Assembly (NCBI RefSeq): GCF_004345265.1
Contig: NZ_SLUM01000003.1
Location: 1 to 64,000 of the forward strand
Source: Allofournierella massiliensis
Lineage (GTDB): Bacteria > Bacillota > Clostridia > Oscillospirales > Ruminococcaceae
Direction: 5' to 3'
DNA: 64,000 nucleotides
Shown: piece after piece, positions 26,364 to 35,239 of the stretch
How positions within the stretch are numbered: position 1 is the first letter of the stretch
How the letters are laid out: each line of letters opens with the position of its first letter
The notes under the pieces: model-generated
The model's input: the letters and a program-made list of their open reading frames with translations, nothing else
Database searches by the model: none
What the model was told of the DNA's origin: nothing
Made by a program: the position numbers and the translations under genes

Positions 26364-26399
26364 TTGCAAGATGTGCTTTAATCCAGTAAAATACTGGAT
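26364..26399 (+). promoter_or_regulatory. Promoter and palindromic operator of metY-type operon
   Basis: TTGCAA (26364-26369), 17 bases, TAAAAT (26387-26392). A perfect inverted repeat ATCCAGTA-AAA-TACTGGAT (26381-26399) spans the -10 box. Confidence 0.7.
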
Positions 26400-26454
26400 A
26401 TACGGTCTGTTTTTCGGCGCCGCAACTCCAATGAAAGAAGAGAGGAAAACGATC

Positions 26455-27735
26455 ATGGATCTTCGTTTCAATACCAAATGCGTCCAGGGCGGCTACACCC
26501 CCGGCAACGGCGAACCCCGCCAGATTCCCATCATCCAGAGCACCACGTTTAAATACGATACCAGCGAGGACATGGGCAAGCTGTTCGACCTGGAGGCATC
26601 CGGCTATTTCTACAGCCGCCTGCAGAACCCCACCTGCGACCATGTGGCGGCCAAGATCTGCGAGCTGGAGGGCGGCACTGCCGCCATGCTCACCGGCAGC
26701 GGCCAGGCGGCCAATTTCTACGCCGTGTTCAACATTGCCGGCTGCGGCGACCATGTGGTGAGCAGCGCCAGCATCTATGGCGGCACCTACAACCTGTTTG
26801 CGGTGACCATGAAGCGCATGGGCATCGAGGTTACCTTTGTGGACCCGGACTGCACCGAGGAGGAGCTGAACGCCGCCTTCCGGCCCAACACCAAGGCCGT
26901 GTTCGGCGAGACCATCGCCAACCCCGCGCTGACCGTGCTGGACATTGAGAAGTTCGCCAAGGCGGCCCACGCCCACGGCGTGCCCCTGATCGTGGACAAC
27001 ACCTTTGCCACCCCGGTGAACTGCCGGCCCTTTGAGTGGGGCGCGGACATCGTGACCCATTCCACCACCAAATACATGGACGGCCACGGCGCTGCCGTGG
27101 GCGGCTGCATTGTGGACAGCGGCAAGTTCGACTGGACCGCCTACCCGGAGAAGTTCGCCTGCCTGTGCACCCCGGACGAGAGCTACCACGGCGTGACCTA
27201 CACCGAGCGGTTTGGTCTGGCCGGCGCCTACATCACCAAGGCCACCGCCCAGCTGATGCGCGATCTGGGCAGCGTACAGAGCCCCCAGAGCGCCTTTATC
27301 CTGAACCTGGGCCTGGAGAGCCTGCATGTGCGCATGAAGCGCCACTGCGAGAACGCGCTGGCCGTGGCCACCTATCTGGAGCAGCATCCCAAGATCAGCT
27401 GGGTGAACTACTGCAGCTTGCCCGGCAACAAGTATTACGACCTGGCCCAGAAGTATCTGCCGAATGGCAGCTGCGGCGTGGTGAGCTTTGGCATCAAGGG
27501 CGGCCGCGCCGCTGCCGAGGTGTTCATGAAGCACCTGAAGGTGGGCGCCATTGAGACCCATGTGGCCGATGCCCGCACCTGCATCCTGCATCCCGCCAGC
27601 AGCACCCACCGCCAGATGAACGACGCCGAGCTGGCCGCCGCCGGTGTGGGCGCGGATCTGGTGCGTATGTCCTGCGGTCTGGAGGATGCGCAGGATCTGA
27701 TCGAGGATATCGCTCAGGCTCTGGAGCAGGTATAA
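26455..27735 (+). CDS. metY: O-acetylhomoserine sulfhydrylase (PLP enzyme)
   Basis: This 426-residue Cys/Met-metabolism PLP enzyme has the N-terminal TKCVQGGYTPGNGEPRQIPI, cofactor segment GSGQAANFYAVFN, and IVDNTFATP. The Schiff-base lysine lies in THSTTKYMDGHG. Length and motifs fit the O-acetylhomoserine aminocarboxypropyltransferase group, which makes homocysteine from O-acetylhomoserine and sulfide. The partner acetyltransferase is two genes downstream. AGAGGAAA precedes the ATG. Confidence 0.9.
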   Translation: MDLRFNTKCVQGGYTPGNGEPRQIPIIQSTTFKYDTSEDMGKLFDLEASGYFYSRLQNPTCDHVAAKICELEGGTAAMLTGSGQAANFYAVFNIAGCGDHVVSSASIYGGTYNLFAVTMKRMGIEVTFVDPDCTEEELNAAFRPNTKAVFGETIANPALTVLDIEKFAKAAHAHGVPLIVDNTFATPVNCRPFEWGADIVTHSTTKYMDGHGAAVGGCIVDSGKFDWTAYPEKFACLCTPDESYHGVTYTERFGLAGAYITKATAQLMRDLGSVQSPQSAFILNLGLESLHVRMKRHCENALAVATYLEQHPKISWVNYCSLPGNKYYDLAQKYLPNGSCGVVSFGIKGGRAAAEVFMKHLKVGAIETHVADARTCILHPASSTHRQMNDAELAAAGVGADLVRMSCGLEDAQDLIEDIAQALEQV

Positions 27736-27737
27736 GA

Positions 27738-29486
27738 ATGAACAAGACGCTGCACAAACTGGCAGCGCACTGCGCCCCGCCGGCGCCCGGAGTTCTCCGG
27801 GCACTGGTGCCGGGCGTTTTGTGCGGTTGGGGCTGTGCCGGCCTGCTGGCGCTGGGCCATCCCTGGCTGGCCGGGGCGCTGGCTCTGGCAGCTGCGGCGG
27901 TGGCCGGGCAATGGTGGAAGCCCTCCTTCTGGGCCGAAAGCTGGAAGGGCCGGGGCTGGCTTCTGCCCACGCTGGCGCTGGGGGCCGTTCTGGCGGCGGT
28001 GATGCTGCTGGAGCCCATTGCGGACGCTTACTATGCCGCTTGGTACTGGCCGGTTTACAAGGGCCTTGCCCTCGGCCTTGTGCTGGGGATGCTGATTGGC
28101 CCGCCGCTGGTCTGCGCGCTGCGCCGGATGGCCCGGAAGGCCCGTTCGGCCCGTGAAACCACCCGCCCGGCTTTCCCGGGGCTGTGGTTCTTTCTGGCGG
28201 TGCTGGTTCCGCTGGCTCTTTACTGGGCGAGGGTATTCCCCTACGAGAGCAGCTTTGATCTGGAATACCAGCTGGAGATGCTGCGGGGCGAGCTGCCCCT
28301 GAACGACGTGCACACCCTGGCCCACACGTTGCTGCTGGGCCTTGCGGGCGGGCAGCCGGGGCTGCTGGTAGCGGTGCAGCTGCTGGCGCTGGCCGGGCTG
28401 CTCACCGCCTTTGCCGCCTGGTTTTACCGGCGGGGCATGGGGCTGTTCGGCATTGCCGCCTGCCTGTGCGGCGGCTGCCTTGGCCCGGTGGTGGGCCAGG
28501 CGGCGGCAAGCCCCATCAAGGATCTGCCCGCCGCCCTCTGTGCCGGTGTGGTGCTCTATTACATCATGCGGCTTCTGGCGGGGGATCTGCGCTTTTCCTG
28601 GCCCCATCGGATCGGCTTTGGCGCTGCGCTGGCCTTCACCGGCCTGTTCCGCCACAACGGCTTTGTGCTGGTGCTGGCGGCGGGGCTGTGGCTGCTGGCG
28701 CGGGGAATTTACCGCCGGCAGAAAGGTCTGCTGGCCACCGTGGCGGTGTGCGCCGCCTGTATCTTCGCGGTGGACGGCGTGGCCGCGCCCCTTCTGGGGG
28801 TGCAGCACCCGGCCAACGGCTTTGCGGTGCAGGTGTATGCCACCGGTATTGTGGCAGTGGATCAGCGGGGCGGCGAGATGAGCGAGGAACAGCGCCGCCG
28901 CATGGAAGAGCTTCTGCCCATGGACTATGTGGCCCACTGCCTGGAAAACCCGGACACGGCCCACTTCACCCGTGCCCAGCGCCTTTGCTGGACCCGGGAC
29001 CTGGGCAGCTATACGCCCAGCGAGCGGGAAGCCCGGTTCGCGCCCCTTCTGGAGGACAGCCAGGGTGTGAACGATGTGTTCAACAACCTGTTCATTCTGG
29101 CTGCGGGGCAGAACCCGAAGGAGATTTTGCAGCTGTATCTGGAGCTGTTTTTGCAGAACCCCTGGCTGTGCACCACCGAGATCCTGCGCAACAACACCAA
29201 TGTGTGGCGGCTGGATCGGGGCCTTGGGCCCTTCAGCCATGTGTTCTGTCTGGCGGCGCTGGCCGTGGCCTTTTTCTGCGGCAGCGGGCGGGGTATGCTG
29301 CGCCGCTGGCCCGCGCTGCTGCCGGTGGTGTGCAACATTGCCTCGGTGGTGGTGGCAGCGTCCACCAACGAGATCCGCTATCTGCTGCCCACCTTTCTGC
29401 TGGCCATGCCCTCTGCGCTGTTCTTCGCGCTGGAGGGCGGCGTGCCGGACGATCAAACCAAAGGAGTGAGCGAGCCATGCCGCTGA
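27738..29486 (+). CDS. Polytopic membrane protein (DUF6020-like)
   Basis: This 582-residue protein has about 11-12 membrane spans and one large loop (about 370-460). Motifs [18 protein letters not shown] and [15 protein letters not shown] resemble DUF6020/GT-C-like proteins of Firmicutes cell envelopes. It starts two bases after the sulfhydrylase stop and overlaps metA by ten bases, so it is firmly inside the methionine operon. A transport or glycosyl-transfer role cannot be chosen from sequence. Confidence 0.6.
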   Translation: MNKTLHKLAAHCAPPAPGVLRALVPGVLCGWGCAGLLALGHPWLAGALALAAAAVAGQWWKPSFWAESWKGRGWLLPTLALGAVLAAVMLLEPIADAYYAAWYWPVYKGLALGLVLGMLIGPPLVCALRRMARKARSARETTRPAFPGLWFFLAVLVPLALYWARVFPYESSFDLEYQLEMLRGELPLNDVHTLAHTLLLGLAGGQPGLLVAVQLLALAGLLTAFAAWFYRRGMGLFGIAACLCGGCLGPVVGQAAASPIKDLPAALCAGVVLYYIMRLLAGDLRFSWPHRIGFGAALAFTGLFRHNGFVLVLAAGLWLLARGIYRRQKGLLATVAVCAACIFAVDGVAAPLLGVQHPANGFAVQVYATGIVAVDQRGGEMSEEQRRRMEELLPMDYVAHCLENPDTAHFTRAQRLCWTRDLGSYTPSEREARFAPLLEDSQGVNDVFNNLFILAAGQNPKEILQLYLELFLQNPWLCTTEILRNNTNVWRLDRGLGPFSHVFCLAALAVAFFCGSGRGMLRRWPALLPVVCNIASVVVAASTNEIRYLLPTFLLAMPSALFFALEGGVPDDQTKGVSEPCR

Positions 29487-30409
29487 TCATCCCGCAAAAC
29501 CTGCCCGCCTATACGGCGCTGGGGCAGGAAAACGTATTTGTAATGCACTGCCAGCGGGCCGAAAGCCAGCAGATCCGCCCGCTGCGGATTCTGGCGCTGA
29601 ACCTGATGCCCACCAAAATTGCCACCGAGACACAGCTGGCCCGGCTGCTGGCCAACAGCCCCATTCAGGTGGAGCTGACCCTGCTGCACACCGCCAGCCA
29701 TGCGGCCACCCATGTGGCGGGCGAGCATCTTTCCGCCTTTTACAAGACCTTCGACGAGGTGAAGGACCAGCGGTTCGACGGCATGATCATCACCGGCGCT
29801 CCGGTGGAAAAGCTGCCCTTTGAAGAGGTGGACTACTGGCCGGAGCTGTGCCGCATCATGGAATTTTCCAAAACCAATGTGTATTCCACCCTGCATGTAT
29901 GCTGGGGCGCGCAGGCGGCGCTGTATTACCACTTTGGGATCCAGAAGGAGCTGCTGCCCCAGAAGATGTTCGGCGTGTTTCCCCATCGGGTGCTGCGGCC
30001 CGCGAACCCGCTGGTGCGGGGCTTTGACGAGGTGTTTTACGCCCCACACTCCCGGCACACCGGCGTGCGGCGGGACCAGATCGAGGCCTGCGGTGCGCTG
30101 CGCATTCTGGCCGAGAGCGACGAGGCGGGCGTCTACCTGATGAGCACCGAGTCCGGCCGGCAGATTTTCGTGACCGGCCATCCGGAATACGAAAAGTTCA
30201 CGCTGGATGCGGAGTATCGCCGGGATGTGGACAAGGGGCTGCCCATCCAGCCGCCCAAAAACTACTACCCGGACGACGACCCCGCCAAAGAGCCGCTTTA
30301 CCGCTGGCGGGCCCACGCCTTCCTGCTTTACACCAACTGGCTGAACTACTATGTGTATCAGGATACCCCCTACGACCTGGCCCAGCTGGCCCGGGTGGAG
30401 GAGAACTGA
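29477..30409 (+). CDS. metA: Homoserine O-acetyltransferase MetA
   Basis: This 310-residue HTS-family enzyme has catalytic Cys142 (HVCWGAQ) and His235/Glu237 (VTGHPEYE). Residue 111 is Glu ([13 protein letters not shown]). Established work on Bacillus MetA shows Glu111 favours acetyl-CoA, whereas Gly111 favours succinyl-CoA, so this should make O-acetylhomoserine despite the usual 'O-succinyltransferase' name. That matches the sulfhydrylase in the same operon. AAAGGAGTG precedes the ATG, which overlaps the previous gene. Confidence 0.93.
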   Translation: MPLIIPQNLPAYTALGQENVFVMHCQRAESQQIRPLRILALNLMPTKIATETQLARLLANSPIQVELTLLHTASHAATHVAGEHLSAFYKTFDEVKDQRFDGMIITGAPVEKLPFEEVDYWPELCRIMEFSKTNVYSTLHVCWGAQAALYYHFGIQKELLPQKMFGVFPHRVLRPANPLVRGFDEVFYAPHSRHTGVRRDQIEACGALRILAESDEAGVYLMSTESGRQIFVTGHPEYEKFTLDAEYRRDVDKGLPIQPPKNYYPDDDPAKEPLYRWRAHAFLLYTNWLNYYVYQDTPYDLAQLARVEEN

Positions 30410-30431
30410 GCCCTTCGCACAAACAACAGCA

Positions 30432-30471
30432 AAAAGCCGCCCGCCGGAAAATTTCCGGCGGGCGGCTTTGT
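30432..30471. terminator. Bidirectional terminator
   Basis: Long stem AAAGCCGCCCGCCGGAAA with its complement and flanking A/T runs. Confidence 0.92.
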
Positions 30472-30494
30472 TATTGCATGGAATCGAGCGGCAA

Positions 30495-31661
30495 TCAGGC
30501 CACGGTGGCGTTCTCCATCACGAAGTTGTAGCCGTTGTCGATGCGCAGCTGGTGCATGGGGTAGGCGGTGCCGCCGTAGGTCTCCAGCGCCAGATCGTAG
30601 TTGTCGCCGAATACGTCCTTCAGGTCGTCCTCGGTGGGCTGCAGGCCCTCGGCGTCCGCGATGGCCTCGTAGATCATCTGCAGCTTGATCTGATCGGTGT
30701 ACTGGGTCTTGAAGTCCTCACGGAAGGCATCCAGACTCTCGTAGCCGTACATCATCAGCAGGTATTCCACGGGCAGGCCGTTGGTGGCGGCGGTGTTGGT
30801 CAGGTTGGCTTCCTCATGCTCCAGCAGGGTGTTGGTGATCACCTCGGGAACTTCCTTCACCTGGGCGTTCTCCAGCAGGTAGTTCTGCAGGTACTGGGCC
30901 TTGTTGTACTCGGTCAGGGTGTTCTTGATCTCCTCGTTGGCCTGATCGGCAGTGGTCCAGCCGTACTGGCTCTGCAGGTTCTCGGTCACGAAGGCATCGT
31001 TGAACTCGGGATAGATGGGGTCGCCCTCGATGTAGTTGATGGTGGTCTTGAACACGGCTTCCTTGCCGGCCAGAACGATGGTGTTGCCGTCGGCGTCGGT
31101 GGAATCGTTGTAGTCATCGGGGAAGGTAACCACCACGTCGAAGGTCTCGCCGGGCGTATGGCCGATGATCTGGGTCAGGAAATCATCCACATAGGCGGTG
31201 GAACCGGCGGTCACGGTGGTGCCGGCGCCATTGGTGTTGCCGCCGGTGAACTCCACACCGTCCACGCTGCCCACGTAGTCGATGTTCACCTGGTCGCCGT
31301 CCTCAACGGCACGGTCGGTGATCTCGGTGGGGGTGGCGTACTGCTCCACAAAAGCCTGACGCTGGCTCTCCAGATCCTCCTCGGTGGGGTTGATCTCGTC
31401 AGCGGGGATGGTGATGTTCTTGTAGTCCGGCAGGGTCACATAATCGGTCAGATTGATGTCCACCCACTTGCCGTCCTCGGTCAGGTTCTTGGAGTACTCG
31501 ATCTCCACCTGAGAAGCGGCGCTGGTGGAAGAAGAGTCAGACGCGGCGGAAGAGCTGGCGCTGGTGCTGCCGGAAGCAGCGGAACCGCCGCAGGCGGTGA
31601 GACCGGCCGCCATGGAAATGGCCAGGGCCAGAGCGGCCAAACGGATCATTGCATGTTTCAA
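30495..31661 (-). CDS. Extracytoplasmic trigger-factor/FKBP-type isomerase lipoprotein
   Basis: This 388-residue protein has a lipobox (AAGLTACGG, Cys near 22) and a long Ser/Ala-rich linker. An FKBP-like domain follows (VEDGDQVNIDYVGSVDGVEFTGG to TFPDDY, about 140-235), then a helical C-terminal region like trigger factor. It probably assists folding of exported proteins at the membrane surface. The TTG at 31661 is chosen because AGGAGG lies eight bases upstream; an ATG four codons later is the alternative. Confidence 0.8.
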   Translation of the reverse strand: MKHAMIRLAALALAISMAAGLTACGGSAASGSTSASSSAASDSSSTSAASQVEIEYSKNLTEDGKWVDINLTDYVTLPDYKNITIPADEINPTEEDLESQRQAFVEQYATPTEITDRAVEDGDQVNIDYVGSVDGVEFTGGNTNGAGTTVTAGSTAYVDDFLTQIIGHTPGETFDVVVTFPDDYNDSTDADGNTIVLAGKEAVFKTTINYIEGDPIYPEFNDAFVTENLQSQYGWTTADQANEEIKNTLTEYNKAQYLQNYLLENAQVKEVPEVITNTLLEHEEANLTNTAATNGLPVEYLLMMYGYESLDAFREDFKTQYTDQIKLQMIYEAIADAEGLQPTEDDLKDVFGDNYDLALETYGGTAYPMHQLRIDNGYNFVMENATVA

Positions 31662-31866
31662 CGGAATTTCCTCCTGATTCTGAAGGGGAGAAACTGCTCC
31701 CCCTTTTGGTTTGTTTTTGCAACAGAGCATTTATTATTATACACCACCCGGGGCCTTGGGGCCAGTGGTTGAGCCAAATTTACACATCTGTTTTATTATA
31801 CAAAATGTAATATTTCCGAAAAGAAACACACAAAATGCTTTTTTGCAGTAAACTGTTAAAATGCTC

Positions 31867-31895
31867 TTGACAAACCGGGCGGCCTGTGGTTTAAT
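31867..31895 (+). promoter_or_regulatory. Promoter of tryptophan transporter operon
   Basis: TTGACA, 17 bases, TTTAAT. It begins the T-box leader. Confidence 0.85.
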
Positions 31896-31904
31896 GAGCC
31901 TAAA

Positions 31905-32209
31905 CCGATGAGGCGGAGATAAAACTGCACAGCGCACTTCCAGAGAGTCCGGGATGCTGGGAACCGGGCAGAAAGCGGGGCAGGGGGCCGAAAGGCCTGA
32001 AATGGGCCGCCGAGGGCAGGGCGAACGAACGCGTTTTCAGTAGCCTGAGCCGGGACCTCCCGTTACAGAGGTAGGGCGTGTTGGCGCCCGGTGAGGTGGC
32101 TTCCGTTTTTTGGAAGCAAGCAAGGTGGCACCGCAAGTTTTGAAGAGATTCAGGACCTGTCCTTGCTCATGGCATCGCCATGGGCAAAGAACAGGTCCTT
32201 TTGTTTTTG
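31905..32209 (+). promoter_or_regulatory. T-box riboswitch, tRNA-Trp specific
   Basis: The leader has a Stem I with AGAGAG, a specifier region CCTGAAATGGGCCGCCGAG and the T-box AAGGTGGCACCGC (32122-32134). A terminator follows (AGGACCTGT at 32152-32160 with 32191-32199, then T-rich). The specifier codon is TGG (32003-32005), meaning Trp. The T-box TGGC would pair with an acceptor end GCCA, as in bacterial tRNA-Trp. Uncharged tRNA-Trp should permit read-through into the transporter genes. Confidence 0.9.
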
Positions 32210-32254
32210 CCCCGGCGGCTACACGACCACGATGCACCAAAGGAGGGCACACGC

Positions 32255-32311
32255 ATGAAACGCTATGCCGAAAACAACCGGTTTTCCACACGATGGCGGG
32301 CGGGATGTTGA
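32255..32311 (+). CDS. 18-codon leader ORF containing Trp
   Basis: Between the T-box terminator and trpX, an ATG with an AAAGGAGGG site opens an 18-residue peptide (MKRYAENNRFSTRWRAGC) with Trp at position 14. It ends 49 bases before the trpX ATG. Its ribosome site is stronger than that of trpX. It could be a translated leader peptide or a chance frame. Confidence 0.45.
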   Translation: MKRYAENNRFSTRWRAGC

Positions 32312-32360
32312 AAAGAATACGCTCATCCACCTGTGACCAGAAAGAAAGGAACAACCGACC

Positions 32361-33389
32361 ATGAAAAATATGAAATGTAAACTGACCGCCCTGTTTACCG
32401 CCGCCGCTCTGGCGCTGAGCTTCGCCGGCTGCGGCGCAGCCGCTTCCGCATCCGCATCCGTTGCCGTGGACAACGGCCAGCAGGCAGACTATACCGTGGG
32501 AATTTTACAGTACACCAGCCATTCCAGTCTGGACGAGATCGCCGCCGCCATCCAGTCCGAGCTGGAGCAGCAGGCGCAGGCCGCCGGCGTGACCGTTAAC
32601 GTGGAGCTGAAAAACGGCCAGGGCGACGCGGCCACCATCAACGACATCTGCAAGATGTTCGTGTCGGATCAAGTTGACCTGATCATCCCCATCGCCACCC
32701 CGGCGGCCACTGCGGCGGCCGCGGCGGTGCAGGGCACCGACATTCCGCTGGTGTACAGCGCGGTCACCGATCCGGTGGCGGCCCAGCTGGCCAAGAGCAT
32801 GGAGGAACCGGGCGAAAACATGACCGGTACCTCCGATTACATCGACACCGCGAAGATTCTGGATCTGGTGCTGGCCAACAACCCGGATACCAAGACCATC
32901 GGCCTCATTTATAATCTGGCCGAAACCAACAGCGTCACTACCATCGAGGGCCTGCGCCCGGCGCTGCGGGAAAAGGGCATCGAGGCGGTGGAGAGCACCG
33001 TCACCACCCCCGGTGAGGTGCAGATGGCCGCCCAGAATCTGGTGAGCAAGGGCGTGGACGCCATCTTCGTGCCCATCGACAACACGGTGGCCAGCGCCAT
33101 GAGCGTGCTGGCGGACGAGGCCATCAAGGGCGGCGTGCCGGTATACACCGCGGCGGACAGCATGGTGCGGGACGGCGGCCTTGCCACCACCGGCGTCAAC
33201 TACACAAAGCTCGGTCAGCTGACCGCCCAGATGGCGGTGCAGGTGCTGCAGGGCGAGGATCCGGCCACCATGCCGGTGCAGGTGATGGACGACGGCATCG
33301 TGACCGTGAACACCACCACCGCCAGGGAGCTGGGCATTGACCCCAATGTGTTTGATCTGTCCGGCGAGGGCTATGTGAGCGTGGAGTAA
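32361..33389 (+). CDS. trpX: Tryptophan ABC transporter substrate-binding lipoprotein TrpX
   Basis: This 342-residue protein has a lipoprotein signal (SFAGCGA, Cys near 20) and an ABC_sub_bind (DUF534) fold. Typical segments are YTVGILQYTSHSSLDEIAAAI, DLIIPIATPAATAA, NMTGTSDYID and AIFVPIDNTVASA. This family sits in trpXYZ operons behind tRNA-Trp T-boxes, and the upstream T-box here specifies Trp. The assignment of substrate rests on that leader. Confidence 0.88.
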   Translation: MKNMKCKLTALFTAAALALSFAGCGAAASASASVAVDNGQQADYTVGILQYTSHSSLDEIAAAIQSELEQQAQAAGVTVNVELKNGQGDAATINDICKMFVSDQVDLIIPIATPAATAAAAAVQGTDIPLVYSAVTDPVAAQLAKSMEEPGENMTGTSDYIDTAKILDLVLANNPDTKTIGLIYNLAETNSVTTIEGLRPALREKGIEAVESTVTTPGEVQMAAQNLVSKGVDAIFVPIDNTVASAMSVLADEAIKGGVPVYTAADSMVRDGGLATTGVNYTKLGQLTAQMAVQVLQGEDPATMPVQVMDDGIVTVNTTTARELGIDPNVFDLSGEGYVSVE

Positions 33390-33458
33390 AAACCGGAGCA
33401 TCCGTGCCCGCCGCCAAAAGCGGCGGGCCATCCGTGTGTTGAAAGGGAGAATCAAGTT

Positions 33459-34364
33459 ATGAGCATCATGCTGCTGCAGGGGGCGGTGGAACAGGGCTTC
33501 ATCTACGCTCTGGTCGCCCTCGCGCTGTATCTGTCCTACCGGACGCTGGACATTGCCGACCTGACCACCGACGGCACCTTCGTGCTGGGCTGCGCGGTGA
33601 GCGCCGCGCTGTGCAGTGTGGGCCAGCCGGTGCTGGGCCTTGTGGGCGGTTTTGCCGCGGGCCTTGCGGCGGGCTTTGTCACCGCATTTCTGCATACCCG
33701 GCTTAAAATTCAGGCGATTCTGGCGGGTATCATCACCATGACCGGCCTGTACACCGTGAACCTGTGGGTGATGGGCGGCCGGGCCGACCTGCCCCTGTTG
33801 AAGGTGGACACCATCTTCACCTACACCCAGGCTTTGCTGGGCGAAAGCTACGGCAAGCTGATCACCGTGGCCCTCATCACCTGTGTGGTGGGCGTGCTGC
33901 TGGCGCTGTTCCTGAAGACCCAGCTGGGCCTTTCCATCCGGGCCACCGGCGACAACCGGGATATGGTCTCCGCTTCTTCCATCGACCCCTCCTTCACCAT
34001 CACCGTGGGTCTGTGTCTGGCCAACGGTCTCACCGCGCTGGCGGGCGGTGTGCTGGCCCAGTACCAGATGTCCAGCAACCTGAGCCTGGGCACCGGCGTG
34101 GTGGTCATCGGCCTTGCCAGCCTGATCATCGGTGAGGTGGTGGTGCGCCGGGGCGGTGTGGGCCGCTGCATCGCCGGGGCCATTGTGGGCTCGGTGATCT
34201 ACCGGGTGCTGATGGTGTTTGCCCTGCGGGCCAGCGCCAACCCGGCCAATCTGAAGCTGATCAGCGCGGTGATCGTGGCGGTGGCCATCGGCTGGCCCGC
34301 ACTGGCGGATCGGCTGCGGCTGGAAAAGCGCAAAGCCGCCGCAAAACAGAAAGGGGGCCGTTGA
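33459..34364 (+). CDS. trpY: Tryptophan ABC transporter permease TrpY
   Basis: This 301-residue permease of the branched-chain/ribose type (BPD_transp_2) has about eight to nine membrane spans. It has the conserved LDIADLTTDGTFVLG start region and GLSIRATGDNRDMVSASSID loop. GAAAGGGAG precedes the ATG. A GC hairpin without T tail (about 33408-33431) lies between trpX and trpY and may stabilise the trpX message. It ends one base before trpZ. Confidence 0.87.
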   Translation: MSIMLLQGAVEQGFIYALVALALYLSYRTLDIADLTTDGTFVLGCAVSAALCSVGQPVLGLVGGFAAGLAAGFVTAFLHTRLKIQAILAGIITMTGLYTVNLWVMGGRADLPLLKVDTIFTYTQALLGESYGKLITVALITCVVGVLLALFLKTQLGLSIRATGDNRDMVSASSIDPSFTITVGLCLANGLTALAGGVLAQYQMSSNLSLGTGVVVIGLASLIIGEVVVRRGGVGRCIAGAIVGSVIYRVLMVFALRASANPANLKLISAVIVAVAIGWPALADRLRLEKRKAAAKQKGGR

Positions 34365-34365
34365 G

Positions 34366-35169
34366 ATGCTGTATCTGGAAAATCTGAGCAAGACCTTCTC
34401 GCCCGGTACCGTGAACGAAAAGCACGTGCTGAACGGGCTGAGCCTGCATCTGGAGCCGGGGGACTTTGCCGCCATCGTGGGCTCCAACGGCGCGGGCAAG
34501 AGCACCCTGTTCGGCGCCATTGCGGGCAGCTTCTTCACCGACAGCGGCCGCATTGTGCTGGACGGCAGGGACATCACCTTTGAAAAGGAGCACCGGCGCA
34601 GCCGCCAGATCGGCCGCCTGTTCCAGGATCCGCTGCGGGGTACCGCACCCCGCATGACCATTGAGGAGAATCTGGCGCTGGCCTATCTGCGGGCCAGCGG
34701 CAAGGGCGCCAGCTTCGGCCGCATCGGCAAGGCCGAGCGGGCGCTGTTCCGGGAAAAGCTGGCCGGTCTGGGCCTTGGCCTTGAGGATCGGATGAGCCAG
34801 CCGGTGGGCCTTCTGAGCGGTGGCCAGCGGCAGGCGCTGACCCTGCTCATGGCCACGCTGGTCACCCCCAAGCTACTGCTGCTGGATGAGCACACCGCCG
34901 CGCTGGATCCGGCCACCGCCGACAAGGTGCTGGAGCTGACCCGGCGCATCGTGGCGGAAAACCGGATCACCTGCCTGATGATCACCCACAACATGCAAAG
35001 TGCGCTGGAGCTGGGCAACCGCACCCTGATGATGGACTCCGGCCGCATCGTGCTGGATCTGAAGGGCGAGCAGCGGGCCGGCCTTTCGGTGGAGGATCTG
35101 CTGCGGCTGTTCCGGGAAAACGCGGGCAGGCAGCTGGACGACGACCGGATTCTGCTTTCCGGCGAATAA
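34366..35169 (+). CDS. trpZ: Tryptophan ABC transporter ATPase TrpZ
   Basis: This 267-residue ATPase has Walker A GSNGAGKST (near 38-46), signature LLSGGQRQALTLL, Walker B LLLLDEHTAALDP and H-loop MITHNM. The Walker B Glu is present (DEH). It is the last gene of the T-box operon, followed by a terminator. A short direct repeat (TAAGCAAAAGAAAAAGAA, twice) covers its stop codon region. Confidence 0.9.
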   Translation: MLYLENLSKTFSPGTVNEKHVLNGLSLHLEPGDFAAIVGSNGAGKSTLFGAIAGSFFTDSGRIVLDGRDITFEKEHRRSRQIGRLFQDPLRGTAPRMTIEENLALAYLRASGKGASFGRIGKAERALFREKLAGLGLGLEDRMSQPVGLLSGGQRQALTLLMATLVTPKLLLLDEHTAALDPATADKVLELTRRIVAENRITCLMITHNMQSALELGNRTLMMDSGRIVLDLKGEQRAGLSVEDLLRLFRENAGRQLDDDRILLSGE

Positions 35170-35194
35170 GCAAAAGAAAAAGAATAAGCAAAAG

Positions 35195-35230
35195 AAAAAT
35201 CCCTCTGAAAAAATTTCCAGAGGGATTTTT
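35195..35230. terminator. Bidirectional terminator
   Basis: AAAAATCCCTCTG stem with 35218-35230, A/T-flanked, between convergent genes. Confidence 0.92.
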
Positions 35231-35239
35231 TTCATGAGA

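Noticed and set aside
28466-29476. A long N-terminal extension of metA
   Set aside because: It lies out of frame within the membrane protein gene. MetA starts at 29477 with a good ribosome site, and catalytic residues then fall on the family numbering (111, 142, 235, 237).
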